Shown: positions 17,460 through 26,055, counted from the first letter of the stretch. The stretch is 64,000 nucleotides of DNA from Serratia marcescens (GCA_015548865.1 JADMXW010000022.1:1-64000); one strand, 5' to 3'. The notes: generated by a model from the letters alone, not told the origin. Program-made: numbers and translations.

Positions 17460-17801
17460 TTATGCCTTCACTTTCGCCATAAACAGCTGCATGGTTTCTT
17501 CAGCAAGCGGAGTGCCAACCTGCTCAAGAACATACTCCGCGACATGCGGGGTGAGAATGAAGTCGATAAACTCCGGCAAGGACATGCTGTTCAGGCTCGG
17601 TAGCTGTCTGGACAGTGCATTCTGGTAATTTTCCACTTCACCCAGTTTGCGCTCGGGCCAGCCCACCAGCTCAGGGTGCTTTTCCTTAAGTGCGAGGCCG
17701 CGCTCCGGGAAACTGTTACTGATGGGGTGTCTGGCGAGGGTGGGGATCAGGAGATTCGCCAGAAAATCCACTTTCTCGTAATCAAGACAGACAGAATTCA
17801 T
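17460..17801 (-). CDS. Hypothetical protein
   Basis: A 113-residue helical protein (MNSVCLDYEKVDFLANLLIPTL at the N-terminus). No domain recognised. It follows the 17920 gene after a 118-bp gap and precedes a terminator. Confidence 0.7.
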   Translation of the reverse strand: MNSVCLDYEKVDFLANLLIPTLARHPISNSFPERGLALKEKHPELVGWPERKLGEVENYQNALSRQLPSLNSMSLPEFIDFILTPHVAEYVLEQVGTPLAEETMQLFMAKVKA

Positions 17802-17919
17802 ATAGGTTTACCTCTTGCCACTGGCTATGATGTTCGCTTGCTATCTGGAAAACTCTACCAAAGCGGCTGGCGATATCTCATTGAAAACGCCAGCAGAATG
17901 CGGTCATTTCCAGCAGGAG

Positions 17920-18321
17920 TTACCCCATCTGATAACTGTCATAAGATGCCCCGCAGGCTTCCACCAGCGCATCCAGATCACCGGTAAACTCTCTGGCCCG
18001 CTTCATCAATGCACGGTGTAATTCCGCTGGTGGAATGTCATCGCTACTCTTCGCCGGGTATTCAACACTGAACGCGATGGTAAACGCATGGCTATACCAC
18101 GGCCCGGCATTCTGGTTTTCAAAGCGGGCCATCAGCTGGCTTTCGGTTGTATCGGTAGCAAATGTATCGAGGTGGACGACATCGACCGGCACGTTGAGTG
18201 CCCCGGCAGTGGTTGATGCCAGCTGCCGGGCTTCGTCTCCTCGCTCTGGTGGTGCGCAGTAGAGACATTTCCCGTTCAGTACCACCAGCGTCTGACCGTA
18301 GGTCGTACTGACGATACTCAC
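17920..18321 (-). CDS. Hypothetical protein with GTG start
   Basis: A 133-residue protein whose start appears to be GTG at 18321. An ATG at 18363 with a strong GGAG site opens only a nine-codon frame that stops just ahead of it, so a leader peptide is possible. Sequence is alpha/beta with two N-terminal Cys (KCLYCAPP). No domain recognised. Confidence 0.65.
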   Translation of the reverse strand: MSIVSTTYGQTLVVLNGKCLYCAPPERGDEARQLASTTAGALNVPVDVVHLDTFATDTTESQLMARFENQNAGPWYSHAFTIAFSVEYPAKSSDDIPPAELHRALMKRAREFTGDLDALVEACGASYDSYQMG

Positions 18322-18426
18322 GGTGTTAGCCGGTTACGGGTGTGTGGTTGCAGTGTGCTGCATGGTGTTCTCCATTAGGTCACTCACATGGCAACCAGCT
18401 TACCCGGCACAATTCAGCTGACGAAA
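18322..18426 (-). promoter_or_regulatory. CTTCGTCAGC-type promoter (copy 5) with a nine-codon upstream ORF
   Basis: TTTCGTCAGC at 18426-18417; inverted repeat GGTTGC (18346-18351)/GCAACC (18391-18396). Spacing to the hexamer is less regular than in other copies. Confidence 0.5.
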
Positions 18427-18600
18427 TCAGGACGGACTGGTGTATATCGTTCGCAAAATAAAGATATTTTTTATCATCAGCACCGGTAGTTACGGGGCAA
18501 ATTGCAGGTATCCGGTACAATGGTGATATGAAGGGCATTACATGCAGAATCGTGTGGCCCGGCAGACGGATACCGAATATCAGCAGAAGGAACCAGGACA

Positions 18601-18939
18601 ATGCAGGAACTCGACTTTGACCATATCCAGATAAACCTGAACCCGCGAGCGTGTGCTGTCACACCTATCCCGGAAGACCTGAAAAGGGAGCTGGCTTATC
18701 TGGGCGCTATCGCAGAGAGAAAGAAATTCGCGGCAAGCCTGATTGTTAATCTCTACAACCCGGACGTTTGCGGGGCGAATATGTACAAACTCACGGCCTA
18801 TTGCCGTAACGAGTCATGCGATACCCTTCGCGATGGCATGATGACCCTGATACAGCTTTGTGCATACATGGAGTCACATGAGATCTATGGCGAGACGTTT
18901 GTCAAAAAGCTGATTAAACAATGGGAGTTTCGTAAGTAG
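18601..18939 (+). CDS. Hypothetical protein
   Basis: A 112-residue plus-strand protein with several Cys (NPDVCGANMY, YCRNESCDTL). It starts at 18601 right after AACCAGGACA and is followed by a good intrinsic terminator at 18966. No domain recognised. Its orientation, opposite to the surrounding small genes, sets it apart. Confidence 0.65.
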   Translation: MQELDFDHIQINLNPRACAVTPIPEDLKRELAYLGAIAERKKFAASLIVNLYNPDVCGANMYKLTAYCRNESCDTLRDGMMTLIQLCAYMESHEIYGETFVKKLIKQWEFRK

Positions 18940-18963
18940 TCTGCTGCTTCAAAATACCTTTCT

Positions 18964-18992
18964 GACAGGGCGCTATGTGCGCCCTTTTATTT
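18964..18992 (+). terminator. Intrinsic terminator after the 18601 gene
   Basis: AGGGCGC/GCGCCCT stem followed by TTTTATTTT. Confidence 0.8.
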
Positions 18993-19034
18993 TAAAAAAA
19001 CGGGAAGGTCTTGCCCGGGTATTACCTGCTATTT

Positions 19035-19124
19035 TCAACTACCAAACCACAACGGCAGAAGAAAATTGACCAGTCGAAGCAATTCGACCAGGAGTTCGAC
19101 ATACAGGAAATGGAAGTCTTTCAT
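19035..19124 (-). CDS. 29-residue hydrophobic peptide, candidate type I toxin (DinQ-like)
   Basis: From 19124 the frame gives 29 residues, nearly all hydrophobic after a short polar start: VELLVELLRLVNFLLPLW at the core. This resembles small inner-membrane toxins such as DinQ in length and in the LLxLxxFLL pattern. AAGAGA lies upstream. The gene sits in a 360-bp stretch otherwise empty, with a TCGAAGCAATTCGA hairpin overlapping its middle. The longer 71-codon frame is less likely. Confidence 0.45.
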   Translation of the reverse strand: MKDFHFLYVELLVELLRLVNFLLPLWFGS

Positions 19125-19301
19125 AACAGTCTCTTCATATAATTGGCTCGACAAAATCGTTGCATCACGACGATCGCAGGTGTGAGGTTTGTTTTCTTCG
19201 TGGGGGTTGTCAGCTATCACGACATTGAGGCAGGCAAGCGCAGGTGTCACAGTTTCGGGTATATTTTATGCTGGTGGGGTGACCACCAGCTGCGGGTATA
19301 G

Positions 19302-19628
19302 TTACTTAATGGTTTTCAGGAGGGTGAACTTGGTTTTGCACCGGGTGCATTGCGCTTTCAGAGACCCGGAGCGCACCTGTTTCAGTTTCCCGGCGCACTG
19401 GGTACAGGCTACGTCCTTCACACGTTGTGCCATTCGCTCATCCACAGCGAGTGTTTTGGTCGGGTTATGCTTACGCTTGGGAGCCTTCAAAAGCCCCAGC
19501 GCCCGCAACGTGGCTTTGTACTCCCGGGTGATCCATTGACCGTCGCGCTCATAGTGCAGGCCATCCCCCATCATATCGCCAAGCTGTATCAGCCGCTGAT
19601 GCAGCACTTTTTCTTCTTCAGGACTCAT
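19302..19628 (-). CDS. Zinc-ribbon protein
   Basis: A 108-residue protein started at 19628. N-terminal helical region (MSPEEEKVLHQRLIQLGDMM), then a C-terminal zinc ribbon: CTQCAG and CTRCKT. Likely nucleic-acid or protein binding. Last gene of the unit started at promoter copy 6. Confidence 0.7.
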   Translation of the reverse strand: MSPEEEKVLHQRLIQLGDMMGDGLHYERDGQWITREYKATLRALGLLKAPKRKHNPTKTLAVDERMAQRVKDVACTQCAGKLKQVRSGSLKAQCTRCKTKFTLLKTIK

Positions 19629-19711
19629 ATACCGTGCTCTCTTTAAATTATTGAGACGGAACCGAGCCGATTGATACCTCATATGAGGCCACCAGCGTCT
19701 TTACTGGCGTT

Positions 19712-20110
19712 TCAACGAAGCTGACGCTCTGCTGAGTAGAGTCGAATGAGAATCGCGTCCAGCGCCCCACAGAGCGCGATCCTGAAGCTTTCGCTATGAC
19801 CGTCCCGTTCGCGCATCTCCAGAAGGGCATCCAGCTCGTTATCGTCAATCGGCAGTGGCCCGGAACAGAAGGTTTTCACCATGTCAGAGGTGTCAGGGTT
19901 TATACCTGCAATGCGCAGGATATCGGGAACCTCAGACCGGTAGATCACCGGTCGGCCTGATGGCGGTGTCCACGTTATCGGCTCTATCTTCAGTTGCGGT
20001 AAGCCAGCACCGGCGAGGGCGTTATTCAGATCGTCTATAAGCACGACATCCGCTCCTGAAGGAGGATGTACGCCGAGGGCCGCAGGGATTTCGACAGAGA
20101 TATTGTGCAT
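19712..20110 (-). CDS. Hypothetical protein
   Basis: A 132-residue protein started at 20110 behind GAGGT. Acidic middle (PIDDNELDALLEMRERDG). Middle gene of the unit after the glutaredoxin-like gene, with an 11-bp gap. No domain recognised. Confidence 0.65.
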   Translation of the reverse strand: MHNISVEIPAALGVHPPSGADVVLIDDLNNALAGAGLPQLKIEPITWTPPSGRPVIYRSEVPDILRIAGINPDTSDMVKTFCSGPLPIDDNELDALLEMRERDGHSESFRIALCGALDAILIRLYSAERQLR

Positions 20111-20120
20111 GGCGTTTACC

Positions 20121-20408
20121 TCAGTGAAGGACGTGATTAACCAGCGACGGGGGGATATCGAGTGACCCGACACTCCAGCCATTGGCAGTTGTCGCAATAA
20201 GATCTGGCCGGAACCCACCCCAACCCGTCACACGGCCCGAATCGTTGACCACCACCACCAGCGGCGCACCGGTATTTTGTGTCAGGCGAACGAGATCTGC
20301 GTTGTCCACCAGCGGGATCTCATTCACGTCCACCCCAGCCAGAGAAAAGCGGGTAAGCGTCATGCGACATTTCGGACAATCAGGGGCAGTAAACACAGTA
20401 ATTTTCAT
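20121..20408 (-). CDS. Glutaredoxin/thioredoxin-like protein
   Basis: A 95-residue protein started at 20408: beta strand MKITVFTAP, then the redox motif CPKC at 11-14, followed by helix MTLTRFSLAGVDVNEIPL and TGAPLVVVV with the cis-proline typical of glutaredoxins. A NrdH/glutaredoxin-type electron carrier is likely. First gene behind promoter copy 6; longer frames run into that hairpin. Confidence 0.75.
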   Translation of the reverse strand: MKITVFTAPDCPKCRMTLTRFSLAGVDVNEIPLVDNADLVRLTQNTGAPLVVVVNDSGRVTGWGGFRPDLIATTANGWSVGSLDIPPSLVNHVLH

Positions 20409-20468
20409 TGGGATAGCCTGGTGTATACGGGATATATTCATTATCCCAGCTTTCCGCTTCTGACGAAG
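20409..20468 (-). promoter_or_regulatory. CTTCGTCA-type promoter with hairpin (copy 6)
   Basis: CTTCGTCAGA ending at 20468, 15 nt, then TAATGA. Perfect inverted repeat TGGGATA (20409-20415)/TATCCCA (20442-20448). Confidence 0.65.
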
Positions 20469-20548
20469 CGTTGCGCGGGTAATCAGAGCGTAAGCAGGTA
20501 AGATATTGTTGGGGCCATCCTGCAACATCAGTTGCGCCAGTTGCCTGG

Positions 20549-20668
20549 CTATTCGTCGCTCTCTCCATTAGAGAAAATAAACCAAATAAGCAGAACGCCT
20601 CCGACCCACATTCCAACAAAGAGGCAAATACCGATCAGGTCATAGACGTATTGTGGGATTTCATTCAT
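20549..20668 (-). CDS. 39-residue single-span membrane protein
   Basis: Short gene: MNEIPQYVYDLIGICLFVGM then WVGGVLLIWFIFS and an acidic tail. Start at 20668 follows GAGGATGCGTT. One transmembrane helix with an acidic cytoplasmic or periplasmic end. It follows the HAD gene by 41 bp. Confidence 0.6.
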   Translation of the reverse strand: MNEIPQYVYDLIGICLFVGMWVGGVLLIWFIFSNGESDE

Positions 20669-20709
20669 AACGCATCCTCATTAATAATTTGTATTCAGCC
20701 TTAAACCGG

Positions 20710-21240
20710 TCATTTCATTAACCGAATCCGGTCTATCAAAGCGCTACCCTGCGTTGCATTCAGCCCCTCGTGCCGGTGAGTCAGGAACAGGGCAGGGCAG
20801 TCAGTTGGAAAGAGTCGAGCGGTATCGTCCACGAAGGTGTAATGCTGTAGGCCGAACCGTTTAACGACCGCCATGCATTCGTGATAACGCACGTGGTTAT
20901 TCACCAGCCCATCCAGATCGGGATTGAGTCCAGCAATCCGATCGCGTATACCCGCAGGGAAATGACTCAGCACCATCTCCCGGGGTACGCCGGTACGCCA
21001 GTTTGTGGAAAGGATAATTCCCGTCTGCGGGCATTGCGTCAGCACGTGATCCAGCACAGGCATAAACTCCAGTGACCCGTTTTCCGCCCGGTGGAGTACA
21101 CCGTCGATGTCCAGGAAAATCCAGTGACGACGGGCATCTATTTCCAGCCAGAACTCGCCCGCAGAGCGCCGGGTCGACATACAATCTATATCGTCCTGAC
21201 AGGTAAACCTGACTAACCACTTCTGTAATAATCGGAACAT
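20710..21240 (-). CDS. HAD-superfamily phosphatase-like protein
   Basis: A 176-residue protein started at 21240 behind GAGAGG. HAD motif I is IFLDIDGVL with both catalytic Asp; motif II is STNWR; the late acidic motif is FVDDTA. The LDIDGVLHR..STNWR pattern resembles HAD domains linked to nucleic-acid repair proteins, but the substrate is unknown. Third gene of the unit started at promoter copy 7. Confidence 0.8.
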   Translation of the reverse strand: MFRLLQKWLVRFTCQDDIDCMSTRRSAGEFWLEIDARRHWIFLDIDGVLHRAENGSLEFMPVLDHVLTQCPQTGIILSTNWRTGVPREMVLSHFPAGIRDRIAGLNPDLDGLVNNHVRYHECMAVVKRFGLQHYTFVDDTARLFPTDCPALFLTHRHEGLNATQGSALIDRIRLMK

Positions 21241-21262
21241 AGAGGCCTCTCGCGGTAGTTGA

Positions 21263-21880
21263 CTATATGCAGAACCGGCAACCATCAAAATCATACGGAT
21301 TCTGTTGCCATGAAATACGGCCACACCCGGGGCAATTCCAGCGAGTCAGCCCCTTTGACTGTCGGCGATTTTGGCGTTTCAGCCAGGCAGGCATCAGCAG
21401 ACCGGCCCCCTGCGTCATTTTACGGCGGTCTATCCGCTCAACACTGAAGGTAGGGCGCTTTGCAGCGTCAGGGATGTGATGGGGTAACCAGACGACATCA
21501 GGTCTATCTGCCTGTGGTGAGTCAAAAACTCTGGCAAGGGAAAAATCCGTGGTAGTACCCGCATCAGCCAGCCAGAACAGATCGTTTCCGTCCCATTGGC
21601 CATTAACGAAGCCGACATATTTGGTGGCGCTTTCGGAGAGAATGGTTTTTCCCGGTACAAACTGATGATCAACATGAAACACGAGATGGCGGTCGACTGC
21701 ATCGGCATCAACCGGCAGGTCAAACTCCCGTCCCGTATTCCATGCGCGTTGTGCTTCCTCGCGGGTGTAAACCCGGGCATTACGCTGATCGGTGCTGTAA
21801 CCTCTGCCGTGATGGCTATGAAAAGCGGTATTGCTACCAACGGTGTCACGCAAGCTGACCAGATAAAAACGGTCTTTCAT
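21263..21880 (-). CDS. Hypothetical protein with C-terminal zinc ribbon
   Basis: A 205-residue protein. N-terminal MKDRFYLVSLRDTVGSNTAFHSH and C-terminal CPGC...CRFC zinc-binding pairs. No enzyme motif recognised. Middle gene between the 21950 and 20710 genes with short gaps. Confidence 0.75.
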   Translation of the reverse strand: MKDRFYLVSLRDTVGSNTAFHSHHGRGYSTDQRNARVYTREEAQRAWNTGREFDLPVDADAVDRHLVFHVDHQFVPGKTILSESATKYVGFVNGQWDGNDLFWLADAGTTTDFSLARVFDSPQADRPDVVWLPHHIPDAAKRPTFSVERIDRRKMTQGAGLLMPAWLKRQNRRQSKGLTRWNCPGCGRISWQQNPYDFDGCRFCI

Positions 21881-21949
21881 GAAACACTCCAGAGGATGAT
21901 GGCAGGAAAATAGCCCGGCGCGGCGGATACCGACACCGGGGAGGAGGGG

Positions 21950-22504
21950 TTAGCTTTCGATTTTGCTGACGTTTACGGTGTCATCGTCGTTACGCTTTAC
22001 ACCCAGCATGGTATCGCCATCGACTTCGATAATGCCGTCAAAGTAGTCGGTCATTTCGTCATAGCTGACTTCATCAAGGTCATCCAGCCGGTAGGAAGAG
22101 CCATCCGGCAGAACAAACTGACCATCCAGCGTGGCAAGGTCATACGCCAGCGGGGTAACCGTGAAGTAATACTCATCGGTGAACCAGACCGCGCCAACCA
22201 CCAGTGGGTGAGAAATGTGGAATTCGACGGTGTTATAGCCCTGCGCTGCGATTGCATCCAGCAAATCAATGAAGCCGGGCATCGTATCGCCATCCCAGCC
22301 ATCAGCCGATAAGGAAGGCTTGAGGTTATCCCAGTCGCTCAGACTGAAAAACACTGTGCCCTCACCGTCATCGCTGATATGGGATGAAATGTACGTCGCG
22401 CTTGCTTTTGAAGCCATTGCAAACAGGAAGTCCTCATCGAGCACGTGTTTGAGGGAGGTTTTAAAAACCTTGTCAGTGCCTGCTGCCGGGATAATCGCTA
22501 ACAT
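21950..22504 (-). CDS. Hypothetical acidic protein, first gene of a CTTCGTCAGC-type unit
   Basis: A 184-residue, strongly acidic protein started at 22504 behind GAGGTGTTTC. The composition (many D/E, LDDLDEVSYDEMTDYFDG) could suit DNA mimicry, which is common in anti-defence proteins, but this is only a composition argument. Confidence 0.7.
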   Translation of the reverse strand: MLAIIPAAGTDKVFKTSLKHVLDEDFLFAMASKASATYISSHISDDGEGTVFFSLSDWDNLKPSLSADGWDGDTMPGFIDLLDAIAAQGYNTVEFHISHPLVVGAVWFTDEYYFTVTPLAYDLATLDGQFVLPDGSSYRLDDLDEVSYDEMTDYFDGIIEVDGDTMLGVKRNDDDTVNVSKIES

Positions 22505-22567
22505 GAAACACCTCAGTGGTTGTGTTGGTCTGTTTTTATTATCGAACGACTGAGTCTGCTGACGAAG
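22505..22567 (-). promoter_or_regulatory. CTTCGTCAGC-type promoter with hairpin (copy 7)
   Basis: CTTCGTCAGC at 22567-22558, 16 nt, then TAATAA. Inverted repeat CTCAGTGGTT (22512-22521)/AACGACTGAG (22545-22554), 9 of 10 paired. Confidence 0.75.
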
Positions 22568-22658
22568 GAAAAAAGGGGACAAAAAGAGGCTGTTTTCTCA
22601 ATAAAATCAGAAAGATTGTGACGGCCCGAATTCAGATGAAACGGGCGCAGACGGGGGG

Positions 22659-22829
22659 TTATTTGCTGGCGGATTCGGCTTCGTAAATGACTTCGTCGGC
22701 CCAGTCTCGATCAAATCCCGGCATCACCGGTAATGCTGCAACGACATCGGTAGGGAGGGCATCAATATAATCGCGCATGGCTTTTGCCACTTCCAGCAGT
22801 TCATTTTGCTTCATCATTTTCTCGCTCAT
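22659..22829 (-). CDS. 56-residue protein cotranscribed with ccdAB
   Basis: A short frame starting at 22829, 8 bp after the ccdB stop: MSEKMMKQNELLEVAKAMRD, then YIDALPTDVVAALPVMPGFD and an acidic end. Not recognised. Classical ccd has only two genes here, so a third small gene is unusual. Confidence 0.6.
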   Translation of the reverse strand: MSEKMMKQNELLEVAKAMRDYIDALPTDVVAALPVMPGFDRDWADEVIYEAESASK

Positions 22830-22837
22830 TATCTCTG

Positions 22838-23146
22838 TCAGAAACCATCCAGCAGGAAGTCCACCGCACTTTTGATAGTGTGCCGGAACGGAGATGCGTC
22901 CATGACCGCCTGACCGAGCTGCTTCACGCGGACTGAAGCCATTTCATGCGTCATCAGGATAACGTCATTCCCTTCCACCTGTATGACCGGAGTTAATCGC
23001 GCAACCGGGGCCGAGGCTCCTTTTTTAAGCCGATGAAGGGGGATCACCAGGCGGGTATTTAACTCGCCAATGATGTCGCTCTGTATATCCAGCAGGTAAG
23101 GGTATGCCTGGCTGTTGCCGGGATTGCGGTAAACGGTATATTGCAT
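22838..23146 (-). CDS. ccdB: CcdB-type gyrase toxin
   Basis: A 102-residue CcdB: N-terminal MQYTVYRNPGN, central PYLLDIQSDIIGELNTRLVIPL, and the C-terminal region ending FLLDGF (F CcdB ends in a W-G-I tail). CcdB poisons DNA gyrase and kills plasmid-free cells. It follows ccdA by two bases. The C-terminal residues differ from F CcdB, so activity against gyrase should not be assumed. Confidence 0.92.
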   Translation of the reverse strand: MQYTVYRNPGNSQAYPYLLDIQSDIIGELNTRLVIPLHRLKKGASAPVARLTPVIQVEGNDVILMTHEMASVRVKQLGQAVMDASPFRHTIKSAVDFLLDGF

Positions 23147-23148
23147 TA

Positions 23149-23388
23149 TCAGAACGTCCTGTATTCGTCAGACAGTAACCCATGCTCTTCAGTGATGCGG
23201 TTCAACTCCTGAATACCAGCACGATTCTGTCGTTTCCATTCTTCCGCTGCACTGGCCTTCAGTTTGCTCTGAAGCGCTTCTGCCAGCGTGGCGGACAAGT
23301 TAATCCCAGCGTCTTTTGCCTGCTGTACGAGCATTGGCTCAAGGGTGACACTGACGGTTTTTTTCTGGCGAGCAGCTGTAGCCTGCAT
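23149..23388 (-). CDS. ccdA: CcdA-type antitoxin
   Basis: A 79-residue CcdA: ribbon-helix-helix N-terminus KKTVSVTLEPMLVQQAKDAG and the toxin-binding tail with EEWKRQNRAGIQELNRITEEHGLLSDEYRTF, a recognisable CcdA C-terminus. It binds CcdB and represses the operon. Confidence 0.92.
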   Translation of the reverse strand: MQATAARQKKTVSVTLEPMLVQQAKDAGINLSATLAEALQSKLKASAAEEWKRQNRAGIQELNRITEEHGLLSDEYRTF

Positions 23389-23398
23389 GTGTCCTCCA

Positions 23399-23431
23399 AT
23401 AAAAAAGCACGTGTCGATTACACGTGCTTTA
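23399..23431 (-). terminator. Intrinsic terminator upstream of ccdA
   Basis: Perfect GCACGTGT/ACACGTGC stem with T run on the minus strand, separating ccdAB from the gene at 23527. Confidence 0.8.
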
Positions 23432-23526
23432 AGTATGCGCCCATTTTATCCCACCAGCAAATTTGTTTGCCTCCGAGAGAGTCTACTGCGTCAGTTCAGC
23501 AGGTCAGATGGCCTAGACCGCAGAGG

Positions 23527-23991
23527 CTACGTTTTTCCAATCATGATAAGCAACACACGCCTGTTTGGCAGGTTGGCTGCAACTTTAGCTGCTTTATCAA
23601 TGCTTTGTGCTGTATACACTACCCCTCTTTCTTTCAGGTTCTCCGCGTTCTGACGCAGCGTTTCCTCTGAAAAGCTGGACGACTCATCAATGCCAACTGG
23701 GCCGGGCTTTGCACCGCGCAAACTGAATGGCACAGGGCCATGCCAATCATTCTTTACCAGTAACAGTCGGGCATCAATGATCCGTCCTGGTAGCGTTCTT
23801 TCGATGAGGTAACTTTTTCCGGTTCCAGTGCTGCCAATCAGGCAAACGGTGTAACCGAAACGCAATGCCCATCGAATGATTAGAGCCCAATACCGCGCCC
23901 GGAACGCGGAAATGACAGGCATTTCACCTGGTCTAAATACCGCTGCGAAAAGACATGAATAGCTATATTTCTCAGCGTTACAATCTTTCAT
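23527..23991 (-). CDS. Small P-loop NTPase
   Basis: A 154-residue protein with a clear Walker A GSTGTGKS at about 53-60 and a Walker B-like PVGIDES at about 98-104. Too small for a full AAA+ protein, but it could be an independent P-loop domain. Its start overlaps the stop of the membrane-protein gene upstream (ATGA), so the two are coupled. It shares the IIDAxL....K pattern with the 54-residue product at 28408-28572. Confidence 0.75.
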   Translation of the reverse strand: MKDCNAEKYSYSCLFAAVFRPGEMPVISAFRARYWALIIRWALRFGYTVCLIGSTGTGKSYLIERTLPGRIIDARLLLVKNDWHGPVPFSLRGAKPGPVGIDESSSFSEETLRQNAENLKERGVVYTAQSIDKAAKVAANLPNRRVLLIMIGKT

Positions 23992-24665
23992 AAAACTTTA
24001 TCCAGTGATGTGTTTTTGGGGAATTTTCTGCCCGCCCAGCAGGTAGCTGGTGTATCTGAAGTACATAACATCTTGTAGTTGCCTCTGACTATCTCTCTGG
24101 ATATAGACTTATCAAATTCATTTCTATCCATATCAAATAGCCAGTAGAACCCATCAGCATAGATAATTGTGGTTCGATTGGGATCCGAAGCTACGACGCG
24201 AGCATCCGTAATCAAATTCTCCTCATAGCGCAAAGGCGAAGCGGAGAAAAAGAATATTATTAATACGAACCAACTCCCTATGAAACACGGTAAAACATGT
24301 TTTTTGCAATCCTTTAAACCATCTTTGTTGCCTTTCATTTTGTAGTCATAAAGACCAAGCAAAAAAAGTAAGAAAGAAAAAGCAAACCCCAGAAAAACGT
24401 GAGTATAAAACTGATGGATGCCGTCACTCCATGTAATACTGATACTTCCAGCATTTGTTCTTTTTGTTGTTATTTCTAATACGGAAATGAAAATGGCTGT
24501 TAACTGACTAAAACAAAATATTTTTATGCTTAATTCAGACTTAAACGCTTTGTTATATACTAATACAATCACAAAAAGTATTACGATTACAAAAGCTGTA
24601 ATCATAAACTCACTCATCATCATGAGCACACTGTTATTAATACTGTAATTTATGTTCATCATCAC
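23988..24665 (-). CDS. Multi-span membrane protein
   Basis: A 225-residue protein. Four hydrophobic helices: residues about 20-38 (FMITAFVIVILFVIVLVY), about 52-66, about 87-107 and about 125-142. A C-terminal soluble domain of about 80 residues has two Cys. It is coupled to the P-loop gene and unusually AT-rich for the plasmid. Confidence 0.7.
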   Translation of the reverse strand: MMMNINYSINNSVLMMMSEFMITAFVIVILFVIVLVYNKAFKSELSIKIFCFSQLTAIFISVLEITTKRTNAGSISITWSDGIHQFYTHVFLGFAFSFLLFLLGLYDYKMKGNKDGLKDCKKHVLPCFIGSWFVLIIFFFSASPLRYEENLITDARVVASDPNRTTIIYADGFYWLFDMDRNEFDKSISREIVRGNYKMLCTSDTPATCWAGRKFPKNTSLDKVL

Positions 24666-24712
24666 TCCTTAATTTCACAACTTTTCATCATTTTATTTGA
24701 GAATTGACAGGC

Positions 24713-25123
24713 TTATCGAGTAGGGGGTTTAGCGTCCTTGAATATGTTCGCTCGTGTGGCGCTCACTAGACACCAGATAACAGAAGAAAGCAGAGCAAGC
24801 ATTGCGTAAACCATTCGGAAGTTTGAATCCCACTTCGCGGTTACTATTGATTCATCGACCGCCTCGCGAACGCAGGGAGATTCGATAAGTGTCGGGGGAG
24901 TCGTGGATTGTGGCTCTTCGGTACATACCATTAGTTTGCCGACCGGAGCACCATCAATGACAGCCCTGGCTGCACTAACCAGATGCGCTGAAGGTGAACC
25001 TGAATAGTTCATGCAGATGAACGTGATAAATAAAGCAATCGCCGGGCCGGAGACCAGAGTGAAGAATGCGAAGCTGCGGCAGGCCGTAGTATGGCGATGC
25101 AAATTAGCGAGAAATGTCATCAT
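24713..25123 (-). CDS. Membrane protein, paralogue of the 26056 product
   Basis: A 136-residue protein with N-terminal (FFTLVSGPAIALFITFICM) and C-terminal (MVYAMLALLSSVIWCLVS) helices around a soluble loop. Loop pattern SPSAHLVSAARAV..LMVCTEE..ESPC and a WDS before the second helix are shared with the 26056 protein, so these are duplicated genes. Start overlaps the previous stop. Confidence 0.7.
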   Translation of the reverse strand: MMTFLANLHRHTTACRSFAFFTLVSGPAIALFITFICMNYSGSPSAHLVSAARAVIDGAPVGKLMVCTEEPQSTTPPTLIESPCVREAVDESIVTAKWDSNFRMVYAMLALLSSVIWCLVSATRANIFKDAKPPTR

Positions 25124-25752
25124 GATTTGTCACTCTGGGTTTTAGTCGTATCCGACTCGGTGTCACATCGCTGGAAAGCTACTTGAGGAGGAATTTGATC
25201 AACCCCGGTAAAGCAATATTTCAGGGATAGTTGCTTTTTTCCCTCATCCAGTCCAACAAAAAAGATATCGACCGGATCTTCATGAAGTAGCTCTTTTGAG
25301 AGCCGGTTGTAGGCCATCCAGCTCCCAACCATATCGACCATTGGCTTAAATTTATCAGTGGCGTTATCTGTAGGTTTAAATGGAATTACACGGAAAACAT
25401 TCCATCGTGAGCAACGAACCAGCAATTGAGCATCACTCTGAAAGACGTCCAGATCAGTGTTATTTGTCAGGACTTTACACAGCGACTTGAGATCGTTACC
25501 CCTGACCTCCAGTTGGCTGAAGCTTCTATAATACTTTTCACATCCAGTTAAGTGCTGAGCGTAGCACTGCTTCAACAGTGTTGTGTCGTTACTGGCCTGC
25601 AATTGAGTATCTTTCGCCACATAGGCATCACTGATAAGAAAATCGGGATAGAGGTGTCCCTCCCATAGCAGTTTCTCGGCGATAGCGCCCCCCAGCACCA
25701 CCACCAATAAGATAAAAAAAATTGGGAACGTCTTACCCAGAGGTATTTTCAT
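25120..25752 (-). CDS. Membrane-anchored periplasmic protein
   Basis: A 210-residue protein started at 25752. N-terminal signal anchor FPIFFILLVVVLGGAIAEKLL, then a soluble domain with paired Cys (CYAQHLTGC, LCKV, RCSRW, YCFTG, RCDT). Probably exported with disulfides. Coupled to the 24713 gene. Unknown function. Confidence 0.7.
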   Translation of the reverse strand: MKIPLGKTFPIFFILLVVVLGGAIAEKLLWEGHLYPDFLISDAYVAKDTQLQASNDTTLLKQCYAQHLTGCEKYYRSFSQLEVRGNDLKSLCKVLTNNTDLDVFQSDAQLLVRCSRWNVFRVIPFKPTDNATDKFKPMVDMVGSWMAYNRLSKELLHEDPVDIFFVGLDEGKKQLSLKYCFTGVDQIPPQVAFQRCDTESDTTKTQSDKS

Positions 25753-25767
25753 AAATCTCACCAGTCG

Positions 25768-26001
25768 TTAATTTGAGGTAAATTTGCTTTCCAGATTCAG
25801 AATGCATTTTTCATGTGCATACATGACGGCGGAATCATGGCCGTAATAGAGTTCGCCATTTTCACGCTGCCACTCACGCGCTTTTCGGGTACGGAATGCT
25901 TCTGACATATGTTTTCCACACAACTCACATGGCCCGAAAAAGTCGCTGCTGCGGCCTGTTGATTTTGTGAGTCTGACGATATTGCCTGTAGGTCTACCCA
26001 T
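25768..26001 (-). CDS. Small zinc-binding protein
   Basis: A 77-residue protein started at 26001 behind AGGGGGCAGT. CELCGKHM and HEKCI supply a C-x2-C...H-x2-C metal-binding pattern. Basic. Not further assigned. Confidence 0.65.
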   Translation of the reverse strand: MGRPTGNIVRLTKSTGRSSDFFGPCELCGKHMSEAFRTRKAREWQRENGELYYGHDSAVMYAHEKCILNLESKFTSN

Positions 26002-26055
26002 ACTGCCCCCTGTGCTGCTGGCATTGACCGGCTGTCTGCCGTGCTAAATGAGTGG

